Notes: generated by a model not told the origin, from the sequence alone. Shown: positions 8,048 to 18,433, counted from the stretch's first letter. The stretch: DNA of 64,000 nucleotides from Notoacmeibacter sp. (GCA_019912385.1 JAIOIW010000027.1:1-64000), one strand, 5' to 3'. Numbers and translations are program-made.

Positions 8048-9688
8048 TCAGTCTCCGCGCAGCGCGCTTGTAGCGGCGACGAGCCCCGCCGTCGACGCAT
8101 CCCGATCGCCGGCCGGTTCGTCGCCCCGGACCACCGGCAGAAGCGCCGTCGCCAGTTCCTTGCCGAGCTCGACGCCCCACTGGTCAAAGGCGTTGATGCC
8201 GAAAAGGGCCGACTCGACGAAGACCCTGTGCTCGTAAAGCGCGACCAGCCGGCCGAGCGCGAAAGGATCGAGCAGGCGGTACAGGATCGTGACGGACGGC
8301 CGGTTGCCCGGAAAGACGCGATGCGGCGCCAGCGCGCCAGCTTCTTCCTCGTTCAATCCCATTGCGCGCGCCTGGGCAAGCGCCTCGTCATGGGTGCGTC
8401 CGCGCATCAGCGCTTCCGATTGCGCGAGGCAATTGGCGAGCAGCAGCTCGTGGTGTGCCTCCATTCCCTTTTCGTGAGGCCGCGCCGCGGCAATGAACTC
8501 TACCGGAATGACATCCGTGCCCTGGTGGAGCAATTGGAAGAACGCGTGCTGGCCGTTGGTTCCAGGCTCGCCCCAGACGACCGGCCCCGTCGGCGTTTCG
8601 ACCGGGCTCCCGTCGCGGCGAACGCCCTTTCCGTTCGATTCCATGTCGAGTTGCTGGAGATAGGCCGGCAGGCGCGACAGGCGCTGATCGTAGGGAATGA
8701 CCGCGCGGGTGGCGAAACCGCGGACCGCGCGGTGCCAGAAGCCCAGCAGGCCGAGGACCAGCGGCAGGTTGTGTTCGGGTTCGGCGGTGCGGAAATGCTC
8801 GTCCATGGCATGGGCGCCGGCGAGGAAATCGCGGAACCGGGCCGGCCCGATCGCCATCATCACCGGCAGGCCGATCGCTGACCACACCGAGTAGCGTCCG
8901 CCGACCCAATCCCAGAAGCCGAAGATGCGATCCTGGGGGACTCCGAAATCCGCGACCTTGGAAAGCGCGGTGGAGACGGCCGCGAAATGCGAGCCGACCG
9001 CCTCTTCGCCCAGCGCGCCGCTGATCCAGCGCCGCGCCGTGGCGGCATTGGTCATGGTTTCCACCGTGGTGAAGGTTTTCGAGGCGACGATGACCAGCGT
9101 CCTGGCCGGATCGAGGCCCTTCAGCGTGTCGGCGATATGTGCGCCGTCGACATTGGAAACGTAATGGGTTTGGGGGCCGTCATGATAGGGCGAAAGCGCC
9201 AGCGTCGCCATCACCGGTCCGAGGTCGGAACCGCCGATGCCGATATTGACGATGTCGGTGAACGGCTTGCCGGTCGCGCCAAGCACATGTCCGAATCGCA
9301 CATCGTTTGCGAACACGCCCATCGCGTCGAGGACGGTGTGGACGCCAGGCATGACGTTTTCTCCGTCAACGCGATAATCGGCATCCTTGGGTGCACGAAG
9401 GGCGACGTGCAGCACGGCCCGGTCTTCGGTGGTGTTGATCCGCTCGCCGGCAAACATGCGATCGCGCAGCCTGGTCACGCCGGCCGCGCGAGCCAGCGCA
9501 TGAAGCTCCGACATCGCGGCTTCGTCGACCGCGCATTTCGACCAGTCGAGCAACAGGTCGTCGAGGCGAAGCGAAAAGCGCTCGAAACGGGACGGGTCGG
9601 CGGCGAACATGGTGCGCATGTCGGCTGTGCGGCCTTGCGCATCCGCGCGCAGCCACGCCATCGATTTGTCGAATCCCGTTTTGTCCAA
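8048..9688 (-). CDS. pgi: Glucose-6-phosphate isomerase
   Basis: Interconverts glucose 6-phosphate and fructose 6-phosphate in the cytosol. The 546-residue protein carries [48 protein letters not shown] and [15 protein letters not shown], the standard PGI signatures. The family-like N-terminus ([10 protein letters not shown]) begins at a TTG codon at 9688 with AAAGGAA about 7 nt upstream. The next in-frame ATG is at 9661 and would remove conserved residues, so I favour the TTG start. The HAD phosphatase gene follows after 2 bases. Confidence 0.95.
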   Translation of the reverse strand: MDKTGFDKSMAWLRADAQGRTADMRTMFAADPSRFERFSLRLDDLLLDWSKCAVDEAAMSELHALARAAGVTRLRDRMFAGERINTTEDRAVLHVALRAPKDADYRVDGENVMPGVHTVLDAMGVFANDVRFGHVLGATGKPFTDIVNIGIGGSDLGPVMATLALSPYHDGPQTHYVSNVDGAHIADTLKGLDPARTLVIVASKTFTTVETMTNAATARRWISGALGEEAVGSHFAAVSTALSKVADFGVPQDRIFGFWDWVGGRYSVWSAIGLPVMMAIGPARFRDFLAGAHAMDEHFRTAEPEHNLPLVLGLLGFWHRAVRGFATRAVIPYDQRLSRLPAYLQQLDMESNGKGVRRDGSPVETPTGPVVWGEPGTNGQHAFFQLLHQGTDVIPVEFIAAARPHEKGMEAHHELLLANCLAQSEALMRGRTHDEALAQARAMGLNEEEAGALAPHRVFPGNRPSVTILYRLLDPFALGRLVALYEHRVFVESALFGINAFDQWGVELGKELATALLPVVRGDEPAGDRDASTAGLVAATSALRGD

Positions 9689-9774
9689 AACCGGTTCCTT
9701 TCGTTCAAACGACCCTAAGGACGCCGATCATATCGTATCTAAATCGATTGAACTCAACAGAAATCGCGTGTCGG

Positions 9775-11577
9775 TCAATGATTGTCCCGCGGAATTCCCT
9801 TGGTCTGCGCAATACGCTGGTATTTGACGGCGGGCTTGAGCACCATGCCGTCGGCCAGTTGGTCGACCATGCCGCGCTGGATTTCCTGCCACGGCGTCTG
9901 GCTTTCGGGATAGGCATAACCGCCGGCCTTCTGCAGTTCGGCGCGGCGCCGGGCGAGTTCCTCGTTGGAGACCAGCAGGTTGGCCGTCCGCTCGTTCAGG
10001 TCGATGCGCAGCCGGTCGCCATTGCGCAGCAGGGCAAGCCCGCCGCCGATGGCGGCCTCCGGCGAGGCGTTGAGAATCGAGGGCGACCCGGAGGTACCGG
10101 ACTGGCGCCCGTCGCCGATGCACGGCAGCGAGTGAATTCCCTGCCGGATGAGCGCGGCGGGCGGTTGCATGTTGACGACTTCGGCCGCGCCCGGATAGCC
10201 GATCGGCCCGGTGCCGCGCATCACCAGAATGGTGTTGGCATCGATCTTGAGCCCCGGGTCCTCGATCGTGCCGTGATAGTCTTCCGGTCCGTCAAACACC
10301 ACCACCTTGCCCTCGAATGCATTGGGATCGTCCGGGTTGGACAGGTAGCGCCCCCGGAATTCCTCGGAGATGACGCTGGTCTTCATGATCGCGCTGTCGA
10401 ACAGGTTGCCCTTCAGGTTGATGAAACCAGCCTCCGCCATCAGCGCATCGGAAACCGGGCGGATCACCCGCGTGTCGAGATTCTCGACCGGCCTGCAATT
10501 GTCGCCGATCGACTTGCCGTTCGCGGTGATGGCGCCGGGATGCGGCAACAGACCGGCCTTCATCAGCTCCATCACGACCGCCGGCACACCACCCGCGTGA
10601 TGATAGTCTTCGCCCAGATACTCGCCCGCCGGCATCAGGTTGACGAGCAGCGGGATCTTGTGGCCGACGGCCTCCCAGTCGTCATTGTCGAGTTTAAGGT
10701 CGAGATGGCGGGCGATGGCGTTGAGATGGATCGGCGCATTGGTGGAGCCGCCGATCGCGGAATTGATGACGATCGCGTTTTCGAATGCCTCGCGCGTCAT
10801 GATGTCCGAAGGCTTGAGATCCGCCGCGACCATCTCGACGATGCGCCGGCCCGTCGCATAGGCCATCTGGCCGCGCTCGCGATAGGGTGCGGGAATGGCG
10901 GCAGCGCCGGGAAGCTGCATGCCGAGCGCTTCGGCCAGCGAGTTCATGGTCGTTGCCGTGCCCATTGTGTTGCAATAGCCAACCGACGGGGCCGACGATG
11001 CGATCATGTCGAGGAATTCGGGGTAGTCGATTTCGCCCGCGGCCAGCAGTTCGCGGGCCTTCCAAACGATCGTGCCCGAACCGGTGCGCTCGCCGCGGAA
11101 CCAGCCGTTGAGCATCGGGCCGACCGAATGCGCAATGGCGGGGATATTCATCGTCGCCGCGGCCATCAGCAGCGCCGGCGTGGTCTTGTCGCAGCCGATA
11201 TTGAGAACGACGCCATCGATCGGGTAGCCGTAGAGCACCTCGACCAGCGCCATGTAGGTCAGGTTACGGTCGAGTGTCGAGCTGGGGCGCTTGCCCGTCT
11301 CCTGGATCGGATGGCAGGGAAACTCGATTGGCAGGCCGCCCGCCGCGATGATGCCGTCGCGCACGCGCTTGGTCAGCTCGATATGATGGCGGTTGCACGG
11401 CGCCAGATCCGAACCGGTCTGGGCTATGCCGATGATCGGCTTGCCCGATTGCAGTTCCTCGCGCGTCAGGCCGTAGTTCAGGTAGCGCTCCAGATAGAGA
11501 GCCGTCATTCCCGGATTGTCCGGGTTGTCGAACCATTGTTGCGAGCGCAGCCTGGTTCCCTTGGGCTTGTCGGCCAT
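9775..11577 (-). CDS. IlvD/Edd family sugar-acid dehydratase
   Basis: A 600-residue member of the dihydroxy-acid/6-phosphogluconate dehydratase family. The three cysteines expected for a [2Fe-2S] site are present: Cys61 (LAPCNRHH), Cys129 ([10 protein letters not shown]) and Cys202 ([12 protein letters not shown]). The C-terminal half has [19 protein letters not shown]. Overall the sequence looks more like sugar-acid dehydratases (arabonate/xylonate type) than biosynthetic IlvD, but the substrate is not certain. The ATG at 11577 has GGGAG upstream. It stands 86 bases upstream of the pgi start on the same strand, suggesting a sugar catabolism context. Confidence 0.85.
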   Translation of the reverse strand: MADKPKGTRLRSQQWFDNPDNPGMTALYLERYLNYGLTREELQSGKPIIGIAQTGSDLAPCNRHHIELTKRVRDGIIAAGGLPIEFPCHPIQETGKRPSSTLDRNLTYMALVEVLYGYPIDGVVLNIGCDKTTPALLMAAATMNIPAIAHSVGPMLNGWFRGERTGSGTIVWKARELLAAGEIDYPEFLDMIASSAPSVGYCNTMGTATTMNSLAEALGMQLPGAAAIPAPYRERGQMAYATGRRIVEMVAADLKPSDIMTREAFENAIVINSAIGGSTNAPIHLNAIARHLDLKLDNDDWEAVGHKIPLLVNLMPAGEYLGEDYHHAGGVPAVVMELMKAGLLPHPGAITANGKSIGDNCRPVENLDTRVIRPVSDALMAEAGFINLKGNLFDSAIMKTSVISEEFRGRYLSNPDDPNAFEGKVVVFDGPEDYHGTIEDPGLKIDANTILVMRGTGPIGYPGAAEVVNMQPPAALIRQGIHSLPCIGDGRQSGTSGSPSILNASPEAAIGGGLALLRNGDRLRIDLNERTANLLVSNEELARRRAELQKAGGYAYPESQTPWQEIQRGMVDQLADGMVLKPAVKYQRIAQTKGIPRDNH

Positions 11578-11743
11578 GATCTTCTCCCGATGATGTTGGA
11601 CAATCGGTATGGTATCGCGACCGGGTTGGCAACTCGCTCGTGCGCTCCCACGATGGACCAGGTATCACAAACCGCTTCACCCGTGGACAGCGTGGGTGGA
11701 GTGCGCTAGTCGAGTCCGGTTTCGACCAGAGAGAGGAAGCTTC

Positions 11744-12202
11744 ATGGCTGTCGACATGGAAGGCGAAGAGAGGATCGCCGCGCCGGTTCAGGCTGTTTGG
11801 GATGCGCTCAACGATCCAGACATGCTGAGGATCTGCATTCCCGGTTGTGAATCCCTGGAAAAGAAATCCGATACCGAGTTGGAGGCGACCGTGTTGCTGA
11901 AAATCGGTCCCATCAAGGCCAAATTCAACGGTGGCGTCGAACTCGTCAATCTCGACCCGCCGCGTTCCTATACGATCCAGGGCGAGGGCAAGGGCGGTAT
12001 CGCCGGTTTCGCCAAGGGCGGGGCCGATGTGAAACTCGCCGACGACGGCGAAGGAGGGACCGTTCTGACCTATGTCGCCAAGGCCGATGTCGGCGGCAAG
12101 ATCGCCCAACTCGGCAGCCGGTTGATCAGTTCGACGGCGAAAAAGCTGGCGGGTCAGTTCTTCTCGAAACTCAACGAGGAAATCACGCAGGCTAGGTCTT
12201 GA
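11744..12202 (+). CDS. CoxG-like SRPBCC family protein
   Basis: A 152-residue START/SRPBCC-fold protein of the carbon monoxide dehydrogenase subunit G (CoxG) family. Typical segments are MEGEERIAAPVQAVWDALND, CIPGCESLEK and VKLADDGEGGTVLTYVAKADVGGKIAQLG. CoxG proteins recruit molybdenum hydroxylases to the membrane or carry hydrophobic ligands, but no CoxLMS genes are near, so the partner is unknown. The ATG at 11744 follows AGAGGAAG. The hairpin at 12267-12297 is a plausible terminator for it. Confidence 0.82.
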   Translation: MAVDMEGEERIAAPVQAVWDALNDPDMLRICIPGCESLEKKSDTELEATVLLKIGPIKAKFNGGVELVNLDPPRSYTIQGEGKGGIAGFAKGGADVKLADDGEGGTVLTYVAKADVGGKIAQLGSRLISSTAKKLAGQFFSKLNEEITQARS

Positions 12203-12264
12203 CGCGTTCAAACGAATTATTTGATCCCATCGCGATGTGGATGACCGCCCACCGCGTCTGGAGA

Positions 12265-13056
12265 TCAGCGGCCGGTGAAATTCGCCGGCCGCTTTTCCAG
12301 GAACGCGCTGACGCCTTCGCGATAGTCGCCTGAACGCCCGGCCTCGCGCTGCAATTCGCGTTCCAGGTCAAGCTGCTGGTCGAGCGTGTTGTCGGACGCC
12401 GCCTGGACCGCCTTCTTGATCAGGCCGATCGTGTGGGTCGGTCCCCGGGCCAGCGAGAGGGCCAGTGCTTCCGCCTCATCCATCAGCCTGTCGTCGTCGA
12501 CGGCGCGCCAGATCAAGCCCCAGGCCGCCGCGCCCTCCGCGCTCAGCGGTGCCGCGGTCATGGCGAGCGCCTTGGCCCTTGCCTCGCCGAGTAGGCGGGT
12601 CAGCCACCAGGTTCCGCCCGAATCCGGCACGAGACCGATCTTGGCGAAGGCCTGGATGAACTTCGCCGAACGGGCGGCGAGCACGATGTCGCAGGAAAGC
12701 GCGATATTGGCGCCCGCCCCGGCAGCCACGCCGTTCACCGCGCAGATCACCGGCTTGTCTGTGGAGCGGATTTGGCGGATCAGCGGATTGTAGAACGTTT
12801 CGATTGTGCGGCCCAGGTCGGGACTGTCGCCCAGCAGGGCGGGATCGCGATCGCCGAGATCCTGGCCGGCGCAGAATCCGCGTCCCGCGCCCGTCAGCAG
12901 GATTGCGCGGCATTCCTTGTCGCTCCCGCTCGACGCGAGCGCTTCGCGCAGGGCTGCGTGTTGTTCCTCGTTGAAGGCGTTGAGCTTGTCCGGGCGATTG
13001 AGTGTAATGACCGAATAGCCGTCGCGGCGATCGTGCAACACCGGTGTTTCAGTCAT
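12265..13056 (-). CDS. Enoyl-CoA hydratase/isomerase family protein, PaaG-like
   Basis: A 263-residue crotonase-fold enzyme. The oxyanion-hole regions GRGFCAGQDLGDRD and GVAAGAGANIALSCDIVLA are present, as is KIGLVPDSGGTWWL. The GFCAGQDLGDRD form and the length are typical of PaaG, which isomerises ring-1,2-epoxyphenylacetyl-CoA. No other paa gene is in the window, so a general enoyl-CoA hydratase is the alternative. ATG 13056 is preceded by GGGAGGA, which fixes the start; longer frames lack a site. It is divergent from the Crp/Fnr gene across 183 bases. Confidence 0.82.
   Translation of the reverse strand: MTETPVLHDRRDGYSVITLNRPDKLNAFNEEQHAALREALASSGSDKECRAILLTGAGRGFCAGQDLGDRDPALLGDSPDLGRTIETFYNPLIRQIRSTDKPVICAVNGVAAGAGANIALSCDIVLAARSAKFIQAFAKIGLVPDSGGTWWLTRLLGEARAKALAMTAAPLSAEGAAAWGLIWRAVDDDRLMDEAEALALSLARGPTHTIGLIKKAVQAASDNTLDQQLDLERELQREAGRSGDYREGVSAFLEKRPANFTGR
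12267..12297 (+). terminator. Rho-independent-like terminator downstream of the CoxG gene
   Basis: AGCGGCCGG (12267-12275) pairs with CCGGCCGCT (12285-12293) and is followed by TTT. It is placed 65 bases after the CoxG stop and overlaps the last codons of the convergent enoyl-CoA hydratase gene. Confidence 0.6.
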
Positions 13057-13239
13057 TTCATCCTCCCATTGGATCGTCTTTGCGCCATTTGTTACATGAT
13101 GAGGCACTGCGCGCAATTTCCTGTTACGCGGATCAGGGCTTTGCCCCTAAATCAATCGTCGCCTCGCTGACAACGGAAAAGAATCCGTTATGCTTGAAAT
13201 GTTAACCGCACATGATCCCGCCGAGGCCCCAACGAACCG

Positions 13240-13884
13240 ATGTCCGTCCGTCTCCCCGATAATCATTTCGCCCGGCTGTTTGAGGGGTGCAAGATCGAAC
13301 GCTACGCCGCGGGGACGAACCTGTTCATGCAGGAGGACCCCTCCGATCGGTTGTACGCGGTCGTTTCCGGGCGTGTGGAGATCAGCATCTATTTGCGATC
13401 GGGCCGCAAGCTTGTCGCAAATATCGAGACGGAGCAGAATCTGCTCGGCGAGATCGGGATGCTCGACGGCGGTCCGCGCTCGGCGACCGCGACATGCATC
13501 ACCGACTGCGAGTTCATGTCGATATCACGCGGCCGCTTTCTTTCCCGGCTGACGGCCCATCCCGATATTGCAACCTTTCTGATCGCCCTCCTGTGCAGGC
13601 GTATTCGCCGGTTGAGCGGAGAACTGGGCGATCAGGCGACGCTCAATATCGAGGCGCGACTGGCCAAGCGGATATTATTCCTGAACTCCATCATGGCCGG
13701 GACGGATGGCTGGATCTCGATTTCCCAGGCCGATCTCGCCGAGTATCTGGGCGCCACGCGCGAGTCGGTCAACAAGATCCTCAAGGAATGGCAACGCGAG
13801 CACATCGTTGAAAGCCGGCGCGGGGCACTTCGCCCGCTCGCTGCCGATGAGATCTATGCCATCGCCAACCCCGTCAGCGACTAG
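13240..13884 (+). CDS. Crp/Fnr family transcriptional regulator
   Basis: A 214-residue regulator. Residues about 10-120 form the cyclic-nucleotide-binding beta-roll. The phosphate-cassette-like segment GEIGMLDGGPRSATATC matches the GE...RSA pattern of cNMP-binding proteins. The C-terminal HTH_Crp domain contains ISISQADLAEYLGATRESVNKIL. The N-terminal cysteine cluster of oxygen-sensing Fnr is absent, so an Fe-S sensor is unlikely. It lies upstream of the P450-DyP gene (opposite strand, converging) and 4.5 kb from a cyclase-like gene, which makes a cAMP link possible but unproven. Confidence 0.88.
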   Translation: MSVRLPDNHFARLFEGCKIERYAAGTNLFMQEDPSDRLYAVVSGRVEISIYLRSGRKLVANIETEQNLLGEIGMLDGGPRSATATCITDCEFMSISRGRFLSRLTAHPDIATFLIALLCRRIRRLSGELGDQATLNIEARLAKRILFLNSIMAGTDGWISISQADLAEYLGATRESVNKILKEWQREHIVESRRGALRPLAADEIYAIANPVSD

Positions 13885-13920
13885 GCCGTGTGGACAGTCA
13901 GGGTTTGGCGCGTGGCATGA

Positions 13921-14002
13921 GCGAAAACCGTTCAGCTTCGGGAGCAGGACCGCGGGAAGCCCCCTTTTGAGGTCCTGCGCCGCCGGGATGAGCGGTTTTC
14001 GC
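13921..14002. repeat. Nested palindromic element between the Crp and P450-DyP genes
   Basis: Outer arms GCGAAAACCG (13921-13930) and CGGTTTTCGC (13993-14002) enclose inner arms GCAGGACC (13944-13951) and GGTCCTGC (13971-13978). It lies where the two genes converge, so it could fold into a stable RNA structure on either strand. It shares words with the element at 3638-3681, suggesting one dispersed repeat family. Confidence 0.6.
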
Positions 14003-14063
14003 CATACCGCTTCCGGGCGCCGCGGTTTTCGGCCCTGAATGCGTCGAAAATGCTCGACGGTGA

Positions 14064-17000
14064 CTAAAGCCTCGACAGCATGTAGCGCAGCGAACGGCGC
14101 CCCGGCAGGAAGAAGTAGCCGCCGCCGCGCATGGTCACGAAGTTCCTCAATCCCGCTATACGCTCGCCCGTGCCTTGCGTCGGGATCGTGAAATGCGCCT
14201 GGCGTTGTTGTGACCCGACGAGCGGGTCTTTCTCGCCATCCAGCCCGTGAAACAGCGGTGACGAAACCCATGTTTGCTGAACGAATTCGAACTGCCGTTC
14301 CATGTCCGCGTTCAGACACATGAACAGCAGCCCCTTTTCGCGGCCATCCGGGTCCTTTTCACCCCTCTTCGGCGCTACCGTGTAGGTCCTGCCGACCCGC
14401 AGTATCCGGTGCCGCTTGCTCAACTCGATCTGGAGTTCGCGGTCGGGCCCAAGCGAATCGCGCGGGTTCGCCCTGCGGATATGGGCGCCGAGCGGACAAC
14501 GTGTCCCCTGCGGGTCTTCCTTGCCAAAGGAGAATTCATTGTCCGGCCGGGTTGGCTTTGACGGATTCGGGCGGCCGTGCGGATAGCGTACCATCGACGC
14601 ACCGTCCTTCCAGCGCCCGACCATCTTGGCGCCGATCCAGTCCGCGGTCACGTTGGCACCCGGAATCCGGCCGTCCAGCCGCCTGGCGGCCTCGCGGCAG
14701 AAGTGGTTGAAGGCATCGACATGCTGCTGCAACTGCCTGACAACCAGGAATGTGCCGTTACGTCCGAAATCCCGCATGGCATTCGCACCGGGGTCGCCCT
14801 TCTCCAGATCGGCGTGCGACAGCGCCAGCAGGCTGTCACGATCGCGGGAGGCGGGAAGTGTGACGGATGGCGGGATGTAGCCGCGCTGATCGGCGTAGCC
14901 CAGCACGAATTCGCCCGCCTTGACGCGATGCATCGCATCAACCGGTTTGCGTGACCGGGGCGTGCCGTCGACGACCGGCTGTGAAATGCCGTCGGCAAAA
15001 CCGAAATGCTCGAAGGCCTGGTCGCCGACCTTGTTCACGCCAAGCGGCAATTCATGGACAATCGTCATGCCCGCCTCGCGCGTGGCTTTTCGCACAGCGG
15101 CAAGGTTGCGCTTCAGCGTTGCCCCGTCATCCAACGCGTAGAGAACGAGAACTGCATCCGCCGCGTTGCCGTCGTTTCCCCACAGCCAGTTCTCCGGCGC
15201 GTTGCTGCCCGCATCGTCCAGGATGCGCGAACGAGATCTGTTCGCCATGCCTTGGCGGAAAGCCAGTGGAAACCGGTCGAGCGGCCGCACGTCCGGTCCG
15301 TCCTCCAGCCCGAGTTTTCGCAATCCCTCGGCGCTAAAGCCGCAGATCATTGCTTGCCTGTCCGGCAGGCGGTCCCCGAAGGCGATACGATCGAGAACCT
15401 TTTCGAGCCAGGCCTTTTTCCTGTCCCGCGAGAGGCTTTCGGGAATGGAAACCGCCAGCATCGCCCCGTCGGCCAGTGCCCCCATCGGGCCGAACACGAT
15501 GCCCTGTATTTCAGGCGCTTCCAGAAGATCGACCGGCGCGGGAAGGGACCCGAAATTCGCCAGCCAGTCGCGCGCTTCCTTCTCCGTATCGGCGCGCGCC
15601 AGGCCCTGCCTGATTTTCGAATTGACGCGGATCCGGCGGGTATCGATCCCGGGGTAGGCGGAATACCAGAACAGGGTCGGGATCTGCTGAAGGCGGGCCC
15701 AGCGCTTGAACCGGTCGCCATCGGTCGCACCTTCGAAGAACAGGTCCTTCGTGCGCGGAAAGCCGACCGTATTGCTCCAAACGCCGGTCAGCCCCTGGTG
15801 CGCCTTGGTGATGAAATCCTCCAGGTAGCTTTCCCAGCTGCCACCATAATTGGAGAAGAACAACAGCCGGTTCGTCCCCGGCAGCAGGACCCATCGCGCG
15901 AAATGGATGGTGTTGATGTCGGCCAGATATCCCGGCCTGAACACATATCGCACCGCGAGATAGACGACGAAATAGACGATCCGCAATGCAGCCCGGCGCA
16001 TCAGGCCGGGTTTCATCACCGAAAGCCCGCTCAGATGGTTCTGGGCGCCATGGTTCTCGCGGTCGACGATCGCCGCGTAGCGATCGAGCGCCGGCAGCTC
16101 TTCCGTCGTCTCGGCGGCTTTTTCCATGCGGTTGAACAGCGCGCGCAGCCCGAGACCGGCAAGGCCCAGGACGACTCCCAGGCCCGCTACGGAAATCAGG
16201 AGCGAGGTTCCCGCGCGGGCAAGAAACGCCGGCATGCCAACCGAATGACCGAAAATGAACAGGTAGTTCGCCGTGGCGAGCAGGGCGACCAGAACGAACA
16301 GGAAAGCGGTCGTATACCAGAACTCCCGGGCGCGCCAGATCGCCTGCTTCCACGACTTCGCGCCCTCCCTCTCCAGCAGGCTCTCGGCCGGGCGCAGCGC
16401 CCAGTCATGGCCGCCGGCCTCAGCCAGGCGTCTCCGGACTTCGTTCACGATCGCCGTCGCCTGTGACGGACCGTCGTTCGATATGTCGTGCAGCATTGCC
16501 GCGACCGTGTGCCGGAGTCGTTCTTCCATGTGGATGCGATTGGCAGAATGGCCAGGTGTGCCCGAAAAGGTCAGGCCGCAGGTCTGTCCCGGCAACGGGC
16601 CCGCTTCGACAGCGTGGCTTTTCAGGAAAGGGGCAAGAGCCTCGCCCGGCCTCAGCGCGCCGGCTTTTTCAAAGACCGGCCGGATCAGGTCGCCTGCACG
16701 GGTGGCAACCGCTTCGATCACGTTTCCGGCTTCGCCGTCGCCCGATATTTCGAGGACGAGCTGGGCCTTGTCATCCGGCCCCTCGCTTGCCGGGTCGGCG
16801 CTGCAAACGACGGCAATGCTTGCAAAGTGAACGACGCCTGTCTCGTCGAGCGCCGCGCGCATTGCCGGGGAGGCCGGATTGCCGAGATCGGCGATCATGC
16901 CGCGCAGCGCGCCGAGCTGCACGCCGCGGTTGACAGGTGCGACGATGGTGACGCGGGCGTGATCGACCGTACGGAATTCCGGTTCGAGGTCGAAGTCGAC

Positions 17001-18284
17001 GTGGAGGCTCGCCGGAAACGCGCCGATGCGCGCCAGCCGCCCCTTCCTGCCGCGCATCCTGCGGACGTTGCGCCGTTCGAACAGCACGCGAAAACACTCG
17101 GCGATCTGGGTACGCGCGATCAGCGAACCGATGCACCAGTGTATGCCGTGGCCAAACAGCAGGTAGTCGCGCTCGGGCCGGTCGGGATCGTAACGTTCCG
17201 GATCGCGAACGGCTTGCGGATCGAACATCGCCGACATGGTTGCCGGCATGACCACCGTTCCGGCCTTGAGGGTCCGCGCCCGCGACGTGCCTTCGGCGAT
17301 CGTCGTGTCGTTCGCCGTGTAGCGCAGCGGCCCGACATTGATCGGCTTGAACCGCATGGCCTCGCGGATCGCCTTGTCGAGCAGTCGGTCGTCGCCCGAC
17401 GCAATCGCTTCCTCGATCGCATCCTGGGCCTCGCGCCTGGAAAGGACGACGTCCAGGCAATTGCCGCCGGCCAGCAGATCGGTCGGGACAAAGCCGCTCA
17501 CCATGCCCATCATGATGGCGTGGATGTCGGCGAGGGAGAGTGCGCTGCCGTCCGCGTCGTGGATCGCGACGAGCCGGGCGAGCGGCGCCGAGGGCCGGAC
17601 CTTGCCTTGCCTGACGGCATCGATGGAGCGCGCGATGACCTGGTTCATGCATTCGGCTGCGACAACGGCGAGTTCCCGGGTCGCCGGATCGCCGAAGAAG
17701 TCTGCGAAGAAAAGCGAGCTCAACGCTATGGACCAATCGGCGAAACTCTCTTCGTCGTCGATCGCCAGCCCGAAATAGTCGCGGCAGATCCGCACCGGGA
17801 CGATTCTGAGAAGATCGCGAACCGGATTGAATCCCGGCTCCGCCTGCCGCATGGCCTCGCGAGCCAGGCGCGCGGCGATCGGCCGGACCACGCCCTCCAC
17901 TTCCTCGATGGGAAAGGCGGAAAGGCAGGACGATTTCATCCGCCGGTAGTCTTCTCCGTCCTGCATGCCCAGGATGAAATTCGATCCGCCGGCCATCTCC
18001 GCCATTTCCAGGCCGAAGGGCGTCTGGAAGTCGGCCTGTCGCTTGAGAACGTCGCGCACATCGGCATCGCGCGTGATGACGGTGATCGGTCCGATCGCGA
18101 TGATCGGCCGGATCTTGCGAAGAAAGGCGAGAAACCAGCGCGGGTTTTCCAGGAAGCGCTGGACGAGCCTGCCGGAGATCCCCTTCGCTTTCAGACGGGT
18201 AATGTCGAAATCGGGCAGTTCAGACGGCGGCTTCCGGCTTTTCTGCGCTTCGCGGATGAAGTCGAAATACTTGGTTTTCAACAT
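14064..18284 (-). CDS. Cytochrome P450 - transmembrane - DyP-type peroxidase fusion protein
   Basis: One uninterrupted 1406-residue frame. Residues 1-435 are a cytochrome P450: ExxR is E308-R311 (REAMR) and the heme loop is FGHGIHWCIG at 377-386 with Cys384 as thiolate ligand. In the I helix the usual AGx(D/E)T is replaced by SGFVP (263-267), so both the acid and the alcohol residue appear to be missing. Residues 440-640 are unassigned. Two hydrophobic segments (about 656-678 and 692-715) should span the membrane. A domain with NTIHFARW and WESYLEDF follows (786-915). Residues about 920-1400 are a DyP-type peroxidase: GFADG at 1095-1099 and CPLGAHIRRANPR with likely heme ligand His1268. ATG 18284 has GGGGGAAT upstream. 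No ferredoxin gene is adjacent. The biochemical role is unknown. Confidence 0.9.
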   Translation of the reverse strand: MLKTKYFDFIREAQKSRKPPSELPDFDITRLKAKGISGRLVQRFLENPRWFLAFLRKIRPIIAIGPITVITRDADVRDVLKRQADFQTPFGLEMAEMAGGSNFILGMQDGEDYRRMKSSCLSAFPIEEVEGVVRPIAARLAREAMRQAEPGFNPVRDLLRIVPVRICRDYFGLAIDDEESFADWSIALSSLFFADFFGDPATRELAVVAAECMNQVIARSIDAVRQGKVRPSAPLARLVAIHDADGSALSLADIHAIMMGMVSGFVPTDLLAGGNCLDVVLSRREAQDAIEEAIASGDDRLLDKAIREAMRFKPINVGPLRYTANDTTIAEGTSRARTLKAGTVVMPATMSAMFDPQAVRDPERYDPDRPERDYLLFGHGIHWCIGSLIARTQIAECFRVLFERRNVRRMRGRKGRLARIGAFPASLHVDFDLEPEFRTVDHARVTIVAPVNRGVQLGALRGMIADLGNPASPAMRAALDETGVVHFASIAVVCSADPASEGPDDKAQLVLEISGDGEAGNVIEAVATRAGDLIRPVFEKAGALRPGEALAPFLKSHAVEAGPLPGQTCGLTFSGTPGHSANRIHMEERLRHTVAAMLHDISNDGPSQATAIVNEVRRRLAEAGGHDWALRPAESLLEREGAKSWKQAIWRAREFWYTTAFLFVLVALLATANYLFIFGHSVGMPAFLARAGTSLLISVAGLGVVLGLAGLGLRALFNRMEKAAETTEELPALDRYAAIVDRENHGAQNHLSGLSVMKPGLMRRAALRIVYFVVYLAVRYVFRPGYLADINTIHFARWVLLPGTNRLLFFSNYGGSWESYLEDFITKAHQGLTGVWSNTVGFPRTKDLFFEGATDGDRFKRWARLQQIPTLFWYSAYPGIDTRRIRVNSKIRQGLARADTEKEARDWLANFGSLPAPVDLLEAPEIQGIVFGPMGALADGAMLAVSIPESLSRDRKKAWLEKVLDRIAFGDRLPDRQAMICGFSAEGLRKLGLEDGPDVRPLDRFPLAFRQGMANRSRSRILDDAGSNAPENWLWGNDGNAADAVLVLYALDDGATLKRNLAAVRKATREAGMTIVHELPLGVNKVGDQAFEHFGFADGISQPVVDGTPRSRKPVDAMHRVKAGEFVLGYADQRGYIPPSVTLPASRDRDSLLALSHADLEKGDPGANAMRDFGRNGTFLVVRQLQQHVDAFNHFCREAARRLDGRIPGANVTADWIGAKMVGRWKDGASMVRYPHGRPNPSKPTRPDNEFSFGKEDPQGTRCPLGAHIRRANPRDSLGPDRELQIELSKRHRILRVGRTYTVAPKRGEKDPDGREKGLLFMCLNADMERQFEFVQQTWVSSPLFHGLDGEKDPLVGSQQRQAHFTIPTQGTGERIAGLRNFVTMRGGGYFFLPGRRSLRYMLSRL

Positions 18285-18433
18285 ATTCCCCCGCAGAAAA
18301 TGCCAATAACCGGCGCTCGCAGGTTATTCTTGAGCCTATCTCCGGTCTGTGAATTGCTTCACATTGGCACCAGGCCGGGGAGCCCCGCCGAGAGCATCGT
18401 GCGGTGCCTGACCCGTTGTCCGGCGGGGCGATC

